Shown here one piece after another: positions 7,945 through 13,168 of a stretch of DNA of 13,168 nt. Source of the stretch: an uncultured Megasphaera sp. (lineage in GTDB: Bacteria; Bacillota; Negativicutes; Veillonellales; Megasphaeraceae); the NCBI GenBank assembly GCA_937895695.1, contig CALBLM010000102.1, forward strand, positions 1-13,168, written 5' to 3'. Numbering within the stretch: the stretch's first letter is position 1; each line of letters begins with the position of its first letter. The position numbers and the translations under genes were made by a program. The notes under the pieces were generated by a model, which was given only the letters and a program-made list of their open reading frames with translations, had not been told where the DNA came from and did not search any database.

Positions 7945-8283
7945 ATGTGGAAGGTATTGCATTTCTTTGCCCGCTTTTATACGCCGGGAAAATTTATTCG
8001 GTTTATTCAGGGAACAGGCCGCCGCATTCGCTTTATGCCTAAGTTGTTAGCTATTTTTTACTGTATGCAGGATAAAGATACACCTAAGATCGTAAAATTA
8101 GCCTTAATGGGGGCGTTAGGCTATGTCATATTGCCATTGGATTTTATTCCTGATGGCTTTGCCGGCATAGGATGGCTGGATGATGCCGCTGTCGTCGCTG
8201 CGGCGATTCATTTTGCAGGTACCTATTTAAAACCGGAACATAAAGAAAAAGTGCGTCATATGTTTCCGTTTGTAAAATTATAG
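7945..8283 (+). CDS. DUF1232 (YkvA-type) membrane protein
   Basis: This is a 112-residue protein of unknown function. It carries the signature of DUF1232: a hydrophobic helix (50-63) running into PLDFIPD (64-70), then GWLDDAAV (76-83) and a second helix. These proteins are predicted to be small membrane proteins, and some members have been linked to stress or antibiotic phenotypes, but no activity is established. The N-terminus is unusually basic and aromatic. TAGGAG at 7933-7938 overlaps the stop codon of the upstream DUF697-like gene and precedes the ATG by 6 nt, suggesting translational coupling. A very strong terminator begins 3 nt after its stop. Confidence 0.88.
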   Translation: MWKVLHFFARFYTPGKFIRFIQGTGRRIRFMPKLLAIFYCMQDKDTPKIVKLALMGALGYVILPLDFIPDGFAGIGWLDDAAVVAAAIHFAGTYLKPEHKEKVRHMFPFVKL

Positions 8284-8286
8284 GGT

Positions 8287-8335
8287 ATAACCAATTTCGA
8301 GAGGGAAAATGTCTCGAAATTGGTTATTTTTTCTT
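8287..8335 (+). terminator. Strong Rho-independent terminator with 16-bp stem
   Basis: A perfect 16-bp stem (8287-8302 with 8312-8327) closes a 9-nt loop. A tract of T residues follows, with only a single C. It starts 3 nt after the DUF1232 stop and separates two transcription units. Confidence 0.95.
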
Positions 8336-8354
8336 AAATTCAGAGACAAATCCT

Positions 8355-8383
8355 TTGACAAACATATCGCATCATCGTAAAAT
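8355..8383 (+). promoter_or_regulatory. Sigma-A promoter for the thioesterase-murI unit
   Basis: TTGACA (8355-8360, perfect) and TAAAAT (8378-8383, five of six) are separated by the optimal 17 bp. It lies just after a terminator and about 40 nt before the thioesterase start. This is the best promoter in the window and probably drives the genes through speD. Confidence 0.85.
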
Positions 8384-8421
8384 GATATAAGTGCGTTTTT
8401 ATAATGGGAGTAGGTAAAAAG

Positions 8422-8847
8422 ATGGTTACAGTGATTGAAAAAGTGCGTTTTTATGAAACCGATATGATGGGAATTGCTCATCATTCAAATCACATTCGCT
8501 GGTTTGAATGCGGGCGCTGTGAATATTTGCGTCAAGCAGGCATAGACTTATTTGAATTGATGGATCAGGACATATTATTCCCGATTAAACAGGTTTCATG
8601 CGAATATATTTCCCCCATCAATTATGCAGATACGATCCGCATTGAAACGAGTCTGATTAAATTGACACGGGCACAAATGGTATATTCGTATCGTATTGTA
8701 CGCAATGACGATAATACCTTGTTGGCAACGGGAACTTCTCAAAATGTCTTTACCCATAAAGATACGGGGGCTGTAGCCCGCTTAGATGATGCACATTATA
8801 AAAAGCTGAAAGCATGGTATGAACAAGAAAAAAAAGCCGTGCAATAA
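8422..8847 (+). CDS. YbgC/FcbC-type 4HBT-fold acyl-CoA thioesterase
   Basis: This 141-residue hotdog-fold protein is predicted to hydrolyse an acyl-CoA (or acyl-ACP) thioester in the cytosol. The N-terminal signature is FYETDMMGIAHHSNHIRWFE (10-29), with catalytic Asp14, Gly17 and His21 placed as in 4-hydroxybenzoyl-CoA thioesterase and YbgC. Family length is normal. An ATG at 8404 is in frame but has no ribosome binding site; GGGAG/TAGG (8406-8414) fits the ATG at 8422, so I use that. The thioesterase-racemase order recalls the ysmA and racE neighbourhood of Bacillus. The substrate is not evident. Confidence 0.87.
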   Translation: MVTVIEKVRFYETDMMGIAHHSNHIRWFECGRCEYLRQAGIDLFELMDQDILFPIKQVSCEYISPINYADTIRIETSLIKLTRAQMVYSYRIVRNDDNTLLATGTSQNVFTHKDTGAVARLDDAHYKKLKAWYEQEKKAVQ

Positions 8848-8848
8848 T

Positions 8849-8853
8849 GGAGG
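8849..8853 (+). promoter_or_regulatory. Ribosome binding site that decides the murI start
   Basis: GGAGG lies 8 nt before the GTG at 8862 and just after the thioesterase stop. The in-frame ATG at 8847 overlaps that stop but lacks a ribosome binding site, so GTG is the likely start. Confidence 0.7.
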
Positions 8854-8861
8854 AATGTCTA

Positions 8862-9665
8862 GTGGATAGGAAGAAACAACCTATCGGCGTATTTGATTCC
8901 GGCGTCGGTGGATTGACCGTCGTGAATAAGCTGCGTATGCTGCTGCCTCATGAAAATATTATTTATGTAGGCGATACGAAACGAAATCCCTATGGTTCAC
9001 GCACGCCGTCAGAAATCATATCATATACACGCGATATACTGCACTATATGACTGCCCAAGGCGTAAAGCTGGTTGCAATCGGCTGCAATACCGTTACGGC
9101 AGTTGCCTATGATACGGTACGTCCAGAAGTAACGTATCCGCTAATTGGCATGAGCCGTGGTATCGCAACAGCCAGAGAAATTACAACAACCAAAAAAATT
9201 GCTGTATTTGCGACGGAGTTAACGATTGCCAATCATAGTCATAAAAAGATTGCTGCGTCCATCGATCCTGAAATTGAAATCATTGAACAGGCCTGCCCGG
9301 CATTAGCCAATTTGATTGAACGGGGCGTTTTGAGCGGCGATGAAATTATGAAACCGCTTAAAACCTATACAGCACCGGTTATTGCGTCTGGTGCGGACAC
9401 TGCTATTTTCGGCTGCACCCATTTCCCGTTTATCCAACCGTTATTTGAAGAATTATGCGGTGATTCGATCGCCTTTGTTGACCCGGCGCATGAGATGGCA
9501 CTGCAAACGTTGGACGTATTAAAAAAAGACAACTTACTGAATGATGATACAGAAAACGGATATTTAAAGCTTTGCTTTACGGCAGAACCGGAACGAGGAA
9601 GCCGCTTGGCAGAACATTTAATTCCGGCAAATGAATTTAGTGTCGAGAAAATTTCTTTTGCCTAA
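8862..9665 (+). CDS. murI: Glutamate racemase
   Basis: MurI interconverts L- and D-glutamate in the cytosol without a cofactor, supplying D-glutamate for peptidoglycan. The 267 residues match the family length. IGVFDSGVGGLTV (8-20) holds catalytic Asp12 and Ser13; PYGSR (43-47) is the substrate loop. The two catalytic cysteines are Cys75 in GCNTVTA and Cys185 in GCTHFPF, with Thr186-His187 beside the second. All key residues are present. The start is a GTG; an upstream in-frame ATG at 8847 would add five residues. It overlaps or abuts the thioesterase gene, so translation may be coupled. In Negativicutes, D-glutamate of peptidoglycan also carries covalently bound diamines (family knowledge), which may raise the demand for this enzyme. 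Confidence 0.97.
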   Translation: MDRKKQPIGVFDSGVGGLTVVNKLRMLLPHENIIYVGDTKRNPYGSRTPSEIISYTRDILHYMTAQGVKLVAIGCNTVTAVAYDTVRPEVTYPLIGMSRGIATAREITTTKKIAVFATELTIANHSHKKIAASIDPEIEIIEQACPALANLIERGVLSGDEIMKPLKTYTAPVIASGADTAIFGCTHFPFIQPLFEELCGDSIAFVDPAHEMALQTLDVLKKDNLLNDDTENGYLKLCFTAEPERGSRLAEHLIPANEFSVEKISFA

Positions 9666-9685
9666 GGGCAACTATATCGTATAAT
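9658..9685 (+). promoter_or_regulatory. Possible internal promoter after murI
   Basis: TATAAT (9680-9685, perfect) follows TTGCCT (9658-9663, four of six) with a 16-bp spacer. It overlaps the end of murI and could give separate expression of the next genes. Confidence 0.4.
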
Positions 9686-9714
9686 TATATTTTTAGTAAA
9701 AGGAGTCTTGAGCC

Positions 9715-10257
9715 GTGTTACTGTATGTTTTAATCAATGTTGTAATTGCCGTTATCGGCATTGTCGCCGTGTTGTACCTGTTGTTCCGCCTGTTTGCTTG
9801 GCGGCAGGGGGATGCCCGCTTTATTATCGAAGCGCGTCGTCGTAAACCTTTTGCATTAAAAGAACTGACAGAAGATACAGCTGTATTTGAAACGGAAGTT
9901 CCGTTTTATAATGGCGGCCGTCAATTAGGCACGATTATGGATTTTTATCCCCGTACGTTGTTGCCGCGTGAACAATATGATAAATGCATTGTTCACTCTC
10001 AGCTTGCCAATAAAGATGCTGAACGTGATGATAATTATTGGGAATCTGTTATCTATAATCCCGGCGATCATGGCAAAATCCGTGTGACCATTGCATTGGT
10101 CAGCAAAAACCATTCTATTCGCGAAGATTTGAAAACATTCCCGGATATGCCGATTGATTTGGTATATCAAGTTGTTTCCCGCAGTGAATGGTATATTCAT
10201 AAAGCCCGTATTACCTTAAAGGCTACGGAAGTCCAACACGAACTGGAAATGCATTAG
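9715..10257 (+). CDS. Membrane-anchored protein of unknown function
   Basis: I do not recognise the family of this 180-residue protein. It has one strongly hydrophobic N-terminal segment (about 2-28), followed at once by Arg and a very basic patch (RRRK, 41-44), so by the positive-inside rule the remaining 150 residues probably face the cytoplasm. The soluble part is predicted beta-rich, with no metal-binding or catalytic motif I can name; a Trp-Tyr pair and NPGDHGKI (115-122) are its most distinctive stretches. The start is a GTG with AAAGGAG (9699-9705) 9 nt upstream. Its stop lies 13 nt before the F420-ligase-like gene, whose ribosome binding site overlaps it, so the pair is almost surely co-translated and may form one membrane-associated complex. 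Confidence 0.8.
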   Translation: MLLYVLINVVIAVIGIVAVLYLLFRLFAWRQGDARFIIEARRRKPFALKELTEDTAVFETEVPFYNGGRQLGTIMDFYPRTLLPREQYDKCIVHSQLANKDAERDDNYWESVIYNPGDHGKIRVTIALVSKNHSIREDLKTFPDMPIDLVYQVVSRSEWYIHKARITLKATEVQHELEMH

Positions 10258-10261
10258 GAGG
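10256..10261 (+). promoter_or_regulatory. Ribosome binding site that decides the start of the F420-ligase-like gene
   Basis: AGGAGG overlaps the previous stop codon. It is only 3 nt from the ATG at 10265 but 9 nt from the in-frame ATG at 10271, so the second is the likely start. Confidence 0.65.
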
Positions 10262-10270
10262 TATATGGCA

Positions 10271-10927
10271 ATGGCAGAATTAGAATTAATTCCTGTAAAA
10301 ACAAGAATTCTTACAGATAAAGATGATATTGTAGATGTAATTGAAGAATATGCAAAAAAAGATGTCGGCCCTGATGATATTGTTTGCTCTGCAGAAAGTG
10401 TCGTAGCGATTACGCAGCGCCGCTATACGCGTCCGGAAGAACTGACGCCGTCTTGGCAGGCTCGCCTCATGCGTCGTTTTGTCCCCGGTGAAGGCAGTAT
10501 GGCTAGTTTATACGGTATGCAGGCTGCGATGAACTTAGAAGGGGAATGGAAAATGTTGTTTTGCTTTATTATCGGTTTCTTGGCAAAATTAATCAGCAAA
10601 ACAGGTGTTTGGTATCACTTATGCCGTCAGGCATCCTTGACCGATGATGTTACAGGAACCATGCCGCCTTTTGATAAATGCATCGTATACGGTCCGGCAG
10701 AACCGGATAAAGTAGCTGAAAAAATCAAACAGCGTTTGGGTTGCTATGGTGCTTGTGTTGCCGATGTCAATGATTTGAAACGCTCTGCCGTATTGGGTCA
10801 TTCCCGCGGTTTGGATCCTAAAGAAATTGCTAAAATTTTGATTGACAATCCTTTTGGCAATGCATCGCAAAAAACACCTATCGTTATTATTAAAAATTAT
10901 GCTAAATTTGTAAAACAAGGTAAATAA
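10271..10927 (+). CDS. Coenzyme F420-0:glutamate ligase-like protein (CofE-related)
   Basis: This 218-residue protein resembles the F420-0:L-glutamate ligase family, which adds glutamate to a carboxylate through an amide bond using GTP. Family-like stretches are IPVKTRIL (7-14), a GDIV-like turn and ESVVAITQRRY (42-52), the core DVNDLKRSAVLGHS (165-178), and DNPFGNASQKTPIVI (192-206). A hydrophobic stretch (93-109) could be a membrane contact or buried helix. The wider set of CofE metal and substrate motifs is not all visible. No other F420 gene is in the window and this bacterial group is not known for F420, so another substrate is likely. Such orphan homologues occur in many Firmicutes without a known role. 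It is tightly linked to the upstream membrane-anchored gene. Family assignment is moderate; function is unknown. Confidence 0.7.
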   Translation: MAELELIPVKTRILTDKDDIVDVIEEYAKKDVGPDDIVCSAESVVAITQRRYTRPEELTPSWQARLMRRFVPGEGSMASLYGMQAAMNLEGEWKMLFCFIIGFLAKLISKTGVWYHLCRQASLTDDVTGTMPPFDKCIVYGPAEPDKVAEKIKQRLGCYGACVADVNDLKRSAVLGHSRGLDPKEIAKILIDNPFGNASQKTPIVIIKNYAKFVKQGK

Positions 10928-10952
10928 GAAGACAACGGAAAGGATACGATAT

Positions 10953-11543
10953 ATGAAGCAGACTATTGTATTAGCGACGCATAATGCAGGAAAGATTCGG
11001 GAATTGAAAACGATTCTGCAGCCATTGGGATATGATGTGAAAGCAGTGCATGAAATTTGCCCTCATATAGAAGAACCGGAAGAAACAGGTACGACTTTTG
11101 CAGAAAATGCTCGCTTAAAAGCTGCATATTATCTAAAGGCGACAGGACTTCCTTGCCTTGCAGATGATTCCGGCATTGTTGCCGATGCACTGCAAGGCCG
11201 TCCCGGTGTCTATTCGGCACGTTTTGCCGGTCCGGAATGTGATGACGAAAAGAACAATCAAAAACTGATTCAAGAGTTATCCGTATTTCCGTCAGAAAAA
11301 CGAACGGCTCATTATGCTTGTGTATTAGTCCTTCTGTTTCCGGACGGCCGTGAGATCGAGGCTGAAGGCCGTTGTAATGGTGTTATTCGTGATTTTTACG
11401 CTGGTTCTAATGGGTTCGGCTACGATCCTTTATTTTATATTCCCAATAAAGGAAAAACGATGGCTGAAATGTCTATGGATGAAAAAAATGCCATTAGCCA
11501 TCGAGGAAAGGCATTGCGAAAATTGGCAGAGGCATTATCATGA
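10953..11543 (+). CDS. rdgB: RdgB/HAM1 non-canonical purine NTP pyrophosphatase
   Basis: This enzyme hydrolyses ITP, dITP and XTP to monophosphates in the cytosol and keeps deaminated purines out of DNA and RNA. The 196 residues match the family. All motifs are present: THNAGK (9-14), ETGTTFAENA (44-53), DDSG (71-74, with the catalytic/metal Asp), GVYSARFAG (85-93), GSNGFGYDPLF (151-161) and SHRG (182-185). AAAGGA (10939-10944) precedes the ATG by 8 nt. Its stop codon overlaps the start of the next gene (ATGA), so the two are translationally coupled. RdgB followed by a YfcE-type phosphoesterase is a familiar pair in Firmicutes, usually with rph just upstream; rph is missing here. Confidence 0.97.
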   Translation: MKQTIVLATHNAGKIRELKTILQPLGYDVKAVHEICPHIEEPEETGTTFAENARLKAAYYLKATGLPCLADDSGIVADALQGRPGVYSARFAGPECDDEKNNQKLIQELSVFPSEKRTAHYACVLVLLFPDGREIEAEGRCNGVIRDFYAGSNGFGYDPLFYIPNKGKTMAEMSMDEKNAISHRGKALRKLAEALS

Positions 11544-12037
11544 GTAAAGAATATATAGGGGTTGTCAGCGACAGTCATGGACACTTTGCTGCCTTAGAAA
11601 AGATGATAGCCCAGGCACCGCCGGTAACAGCCTGGATTCACTGCGGTGATTATTGTGAAGATGGCGATGATTTAGCAATTTATGCCGACGTACCGGTATA
11701 CACGGTATTGGGCAATAATGATTTCATGACAGATACCAACACTCCGGAATATCGTGATGTTGCCATTGGCGGCATTCATATTTTTGTAATTCATGGGCAT
11801 CAATGGTATGGCAGACAACGTTTGGAACGGTTAGCTGATTTGGGAAAACAATATGGTGCTTCACTGGTTGTATTCGGTCATACTCATTGCCGTTTTTATG
11901 AAACCATAAACGGTATGCCTATTTTAAATCCCGGAAGCATTGCATTGCCCCGTGATGGTCGTCACGGCACATATGCAGTATGCTGTATTGAAAATGGTGT
12001 CTTGACCGATGTGCGCACATATACATTGACCACGTAA
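11540..12037 (+). CDS. YfcE/MJ0936-type metallophosphoesterase
   Basis: This 165-residue calcineurin-like phosphodiesterase has the full two-metal motif set: DSHG (11-14, Asp11 and His13), CGD (35-37, Asp37), GNND (58-61, Asn59), HGH (85-87, His85) and GHTH (113-116, His114 and His116), then NPGS (130-133). Homologues cleave model phosphodiesters and some act on cyclic nucleotides; the natural substrate here is unknown. The ATG overlaps the rdgB stop (ATGA), and no separate ribosome binding site is obvious apart from GGCAGAGG inside rdgB, so translation probably depends on rdgB. It corresponds to ysnB downstream of rdgB in Bacillus. Confidence 0.94.
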   Translation: MSKEYIGVVSDSHGHFAALEKMIAQAPPVTAWIHCGDYCEDGDDLAIYADVPVYTVLGNNDFMTDTNTPEYRDVAIGGIHIFVIHGHQWYGRQRLERLADLGKQYGASLVVFGHTHCRFYETINGMPILNPGSIALPRDGRHGTYAVCCIENGVLTDVRTYTLTT

Positions 12038-12082
12038 GACGCAAGTGGATTACTGTAACTCTAAAGTAAAGGTATGGATAAG

Positions 12083-12862
12083 ATGAAAAGTAAAGCAAAT
12101 AAACTTAAACTGTATGGTTTCAATAATCTGACCAAAACGCTGAGCTTCAATATGTATGATATCTGCTATGCCGTCAGTGATGAAGCAAGAAAGCAGTATA
12201 TCGAATATATTGATGAACAGTATAATGCGGAACGCTTGACTAAAATATTGAAAAATGTTTCTTCTATTATTGGCGCACATATTTTAAATGTTGCCAGTCA
12301 GGATTATGATCCGCAAGGTGCAAGTGTTACGATTTTGATTTCAGAAGAAGAAGTTGAACAAGCGAAAGATGCTGATGTAGTATGTCATTTGGATAAAAGT
12401 CATTTGACCGTACATACCTATCCGGAAAGCCATCCACAAAAGGGGATTATGACCTTTCGGGCAGATATTGATGTATCTACATGCGGCCGTATTTCCCCAT
12501 TAAATGCCTTAAATTACTTGTTGGACAGTTTTGATTCTGATATTGTTACGTTAGATTATCGTGTGCGTGGGTTTACACGAGATGTCAACGGCAAAAAACT
12601 GTTCATTGATCATCGTATCAATTCAATTCAGAATTATATTGCCCAAGCAACGCGCAATCGATACGATATGATTGATGTCAATGTATATCAAGAAAATATT
12701 TTCCATACCAAAATGATGTTGAAAGAATTTGATCTAAATAATTATTTATTTAATATAACCAAAGATCAATTGACAGAACGACAACAAATACAAATTCATC
12801 GTCTCCTGCGTCAAGAAATGCAGGAAATTTTTCACGGACGAAATATGCCGACGATACGATAA
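12083..12862 (+). CDS. speD: S-adenosylmethionine decarboxylase proenzyme (class 1, E. coli type)
   Basis: SpeD decarboxylates S-adenosylmethionine to provide the aminopropyl donor for spermidine and related polyamines. The 259 residues match the E. coli-type length (264) and are collinear with it: [11 protein letters not shown] near the start, then [17 protein letters not shown], the self-cleavage site LDKSH with cleavage expected between Lys105 and Ser106 (Ser becomes the pyruvoyl cofactor), HTYPESHP (111-118), STCG with Cys134, YRVRGFTRD, and [13 protein letters not shown]. An in-frame ATG at 12074 lies 1 nt from AAAGG (12068-12072), too close; the ATG at 12083 is 10 nt away and gives the N-terminus nearest to E. 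coli SpeD. It is the last gene of its unit, 45 nt after the phosphoesterase. No spermidine synthase is present in the window. Confidence 0.96.
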   Translation: MKSKANKLKLYGFNNLTKTLSFNMYDICYAVSDEARKQYIEYIDEQYNAERLTKILKNVSSIIGAHILNVASQDYDPQGASVTILISEEEVEQAKDADVVCHLDKSHLTVHTYPESHPQKGIMTFRADIDVSTCGRISPLNALNYLLDSFDSDIVTLDYRVRGFTRDVNGKKLFIDHRINSIQNYIAQATRNRYDMIDVNVYQENIFHTKMMLKEFDLNNYLFNITKDQLTERQQIQIHRLLRQEMQEIFHGRNMPTIR

Positions 12863-12866
12863 AACG

Positions 12867-12896
12867 TAGACTGTTGTCTTCGAGAGAAAATATAAA
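12867..12896 (+). promoter_or_regulatory. Possible promoter for the LysE-type exporter gene
   Basis: TAGACT (four of six) and TATAAA (five of six) are separated by 18 bp in the gap after speD. Transcription would begin near 12903, just ahead of the inverted repeat. No terminator with a T tract separates speD from this gene. Confidence 0.35.
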
Positions 12897-12906
12897 TACC
12901 CAATGC

Positions 12907-12961
12907 CATCAAAAGTCTCATGGTTGCAATGCAAGAGGTGCAGCTCATGAGACTTTTGATG
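12907..12961 (+). repeat. Long perfect inverted repeat in the leader of the LysE-type gene
   Basis: CATCAAAAGTCTCATG (12907-12922) and its exact reverse complement (12946-12961) form a 16-bp stem with a 23-nt loop; TGCA at 12925 and 12939 could extend it inside the loop. No T tract follows on either strand, so it is not a standard terminator. It ends about 7 nt before the ribosome binding site of the next gene. Confidence 0.9.
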
Positions 12962-12985
12962 TATGAAAGAGGGAGCGTATAGAAT

Positions 12986-13168
12986 ATGATATCCATTTAT
13001 CTTCAGGGGCTTTCATTGGGACTTGCGTCTGTAGCCCCGATTGGCATGCAGAATCTGTTTGTCATTAATAGCGCTATAAGCCAGAATCTAGGACGCGTAG
13101 TAGCAACGGTTCTCATTATTACCTTTTGGGATTTCGGCTCTTTGTCAAATGTTGGGGTGCCTTTCAAA
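12986..13168 (+). CDS. LysE/ArgO-family amino-acid exporter, 3' end cut off
   Basis: This is the N-terminal 61 codons of a membrane exporter of the LysE/ArgO family, which exports basic amino acids or similar compounds. The start MISIYLQGLSLGLASVAPIG runs into MQNLFVIN (21-28); the PIG.QNLFV motif is the family hallmark, followed by a second hydrophobic segment (38-48). AGAGGGAG (12968-12975) lies 10 nt before the ATG. The frame is open to the window end. After Trp48-Asp49 the translation departs from the expected family pattern, and family-like fragments appear in other frames, which suggests sequence errors at the end (see findings). The substrate is not known, though lysine or another diamino acid would fit beside polyamine synthesis. 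Confidence 0.78.
   Translation, partial: MISIYLQGLSLGLASVAPIGMQNLFVINSAISQNLGRVVATVLIITFWDFGSLSNVGVPFK

Noticed and set aside
8404..8421. ATG at 8404 as the thioesterase start
   Set aside because: It has no upstream ribosome binding site and is about 14 nt from the predicted transcription start; the purine-rich site at 8406-8414 fits the ATG at 8422.
12083..12862. speD as recent transfer from gamma-proteobacteria because of its close resemblance to the E. coli protein
   Set aside because: This class of SpeD is also found in clostridia, and the codon use and base composition look like those of neighbouring genes.
12932..12985. Lysine riboswitch (L box) before the LysE-type gene, suggested by AGAGGTGC and TGAAAGAGGGAGC
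   Set aside because: Only about 55 nt lie between the first motif and the start codon, against about 170 nt for an L box, and the AGTA and GCCGAAG elements are absent. The second motif overlaps the ribosome binding site, so the likeness is probably chance.

Overview
This is a gene-dense window in which every supported gene lies on the + strand. It reads like the chromosome of a Gram-negative-type Firmicute (Negativicutes, Veillonellales; a Megasphaera-like organism is my best guess). The evidence is strong AGGAGG-type ribosome binding sites, moderate GC with AT-rich promoters, a sporulation-locus remnant (SpoVB-like flippase, MazG, HU) without sporulation genes, and families usual in anaerobic Firmicutes. 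The genus is an inference from style and gene order, not a database match. I see no mobile element, CRISPR array, tRNA or rRNA gene.

Layout. (1) 1-2796: a 5'-truncated SpoVB/MurJ-type lipid-linked sugar flippase, a MazG pyrophosphohydrolase with a shrunken N-terminal domain, and the HU DNA-binding protein, closed by a clear terminator. (2) 2794-4076: one glycolipid-type glycosyltransferase (UgtP/MGDG-synthase family) with its own promoter and terminator. (3) 4093-8335: a divergent polysaccharide deacetylase (YibQ type), a TauE/SafE permease, a short-chain dehydrogenase, then a DUF697-like membrane protein and a DUF1232 protein, ended by a 16-bp perfect-stem terminator. (4) 8355-12862: a near-consensus promoter (TTGACA, 17 bp, TAAAAT) drives a 4HBT thioesterase, glutamate racemase MurI, a membrane-anchored protein of unknown function, an F420-0:glutamate-ligase-like protein, the RdgB/HAM1 house-cleaning NTPase, a YfcE-type phosphoesterase, and S-adenosylmethionine decarboxylase SpeD. 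(5) 12867-13168: a leader with a long inverted repeat and the start of a LysE/ArgO-type exporter cut by the window end.

How the genes fit together. Many products serve the cell envelope (flippase, glycolipid glycosyltransferase, deacetylase, MurI) or nucleotide-pool hygiene (MazG, RdgB). Unit 4 resembles the Bacillus thioesterase/racE/gerM/rph/rdgB/ysnB neighbourhood, but the gerM-rph position is taken by the unknown membrane protein and the F420-ligase-like protein. That pair is the best candidate for an undescribed function here. Members of this bacterial group attach diamines to the D-glutamate of peptidoglycan, so MurI (D-glutamate), SpeD (polyamine synthesis) and an amide-ligase-like protein in one unit is suggestive, but this link is speculation.
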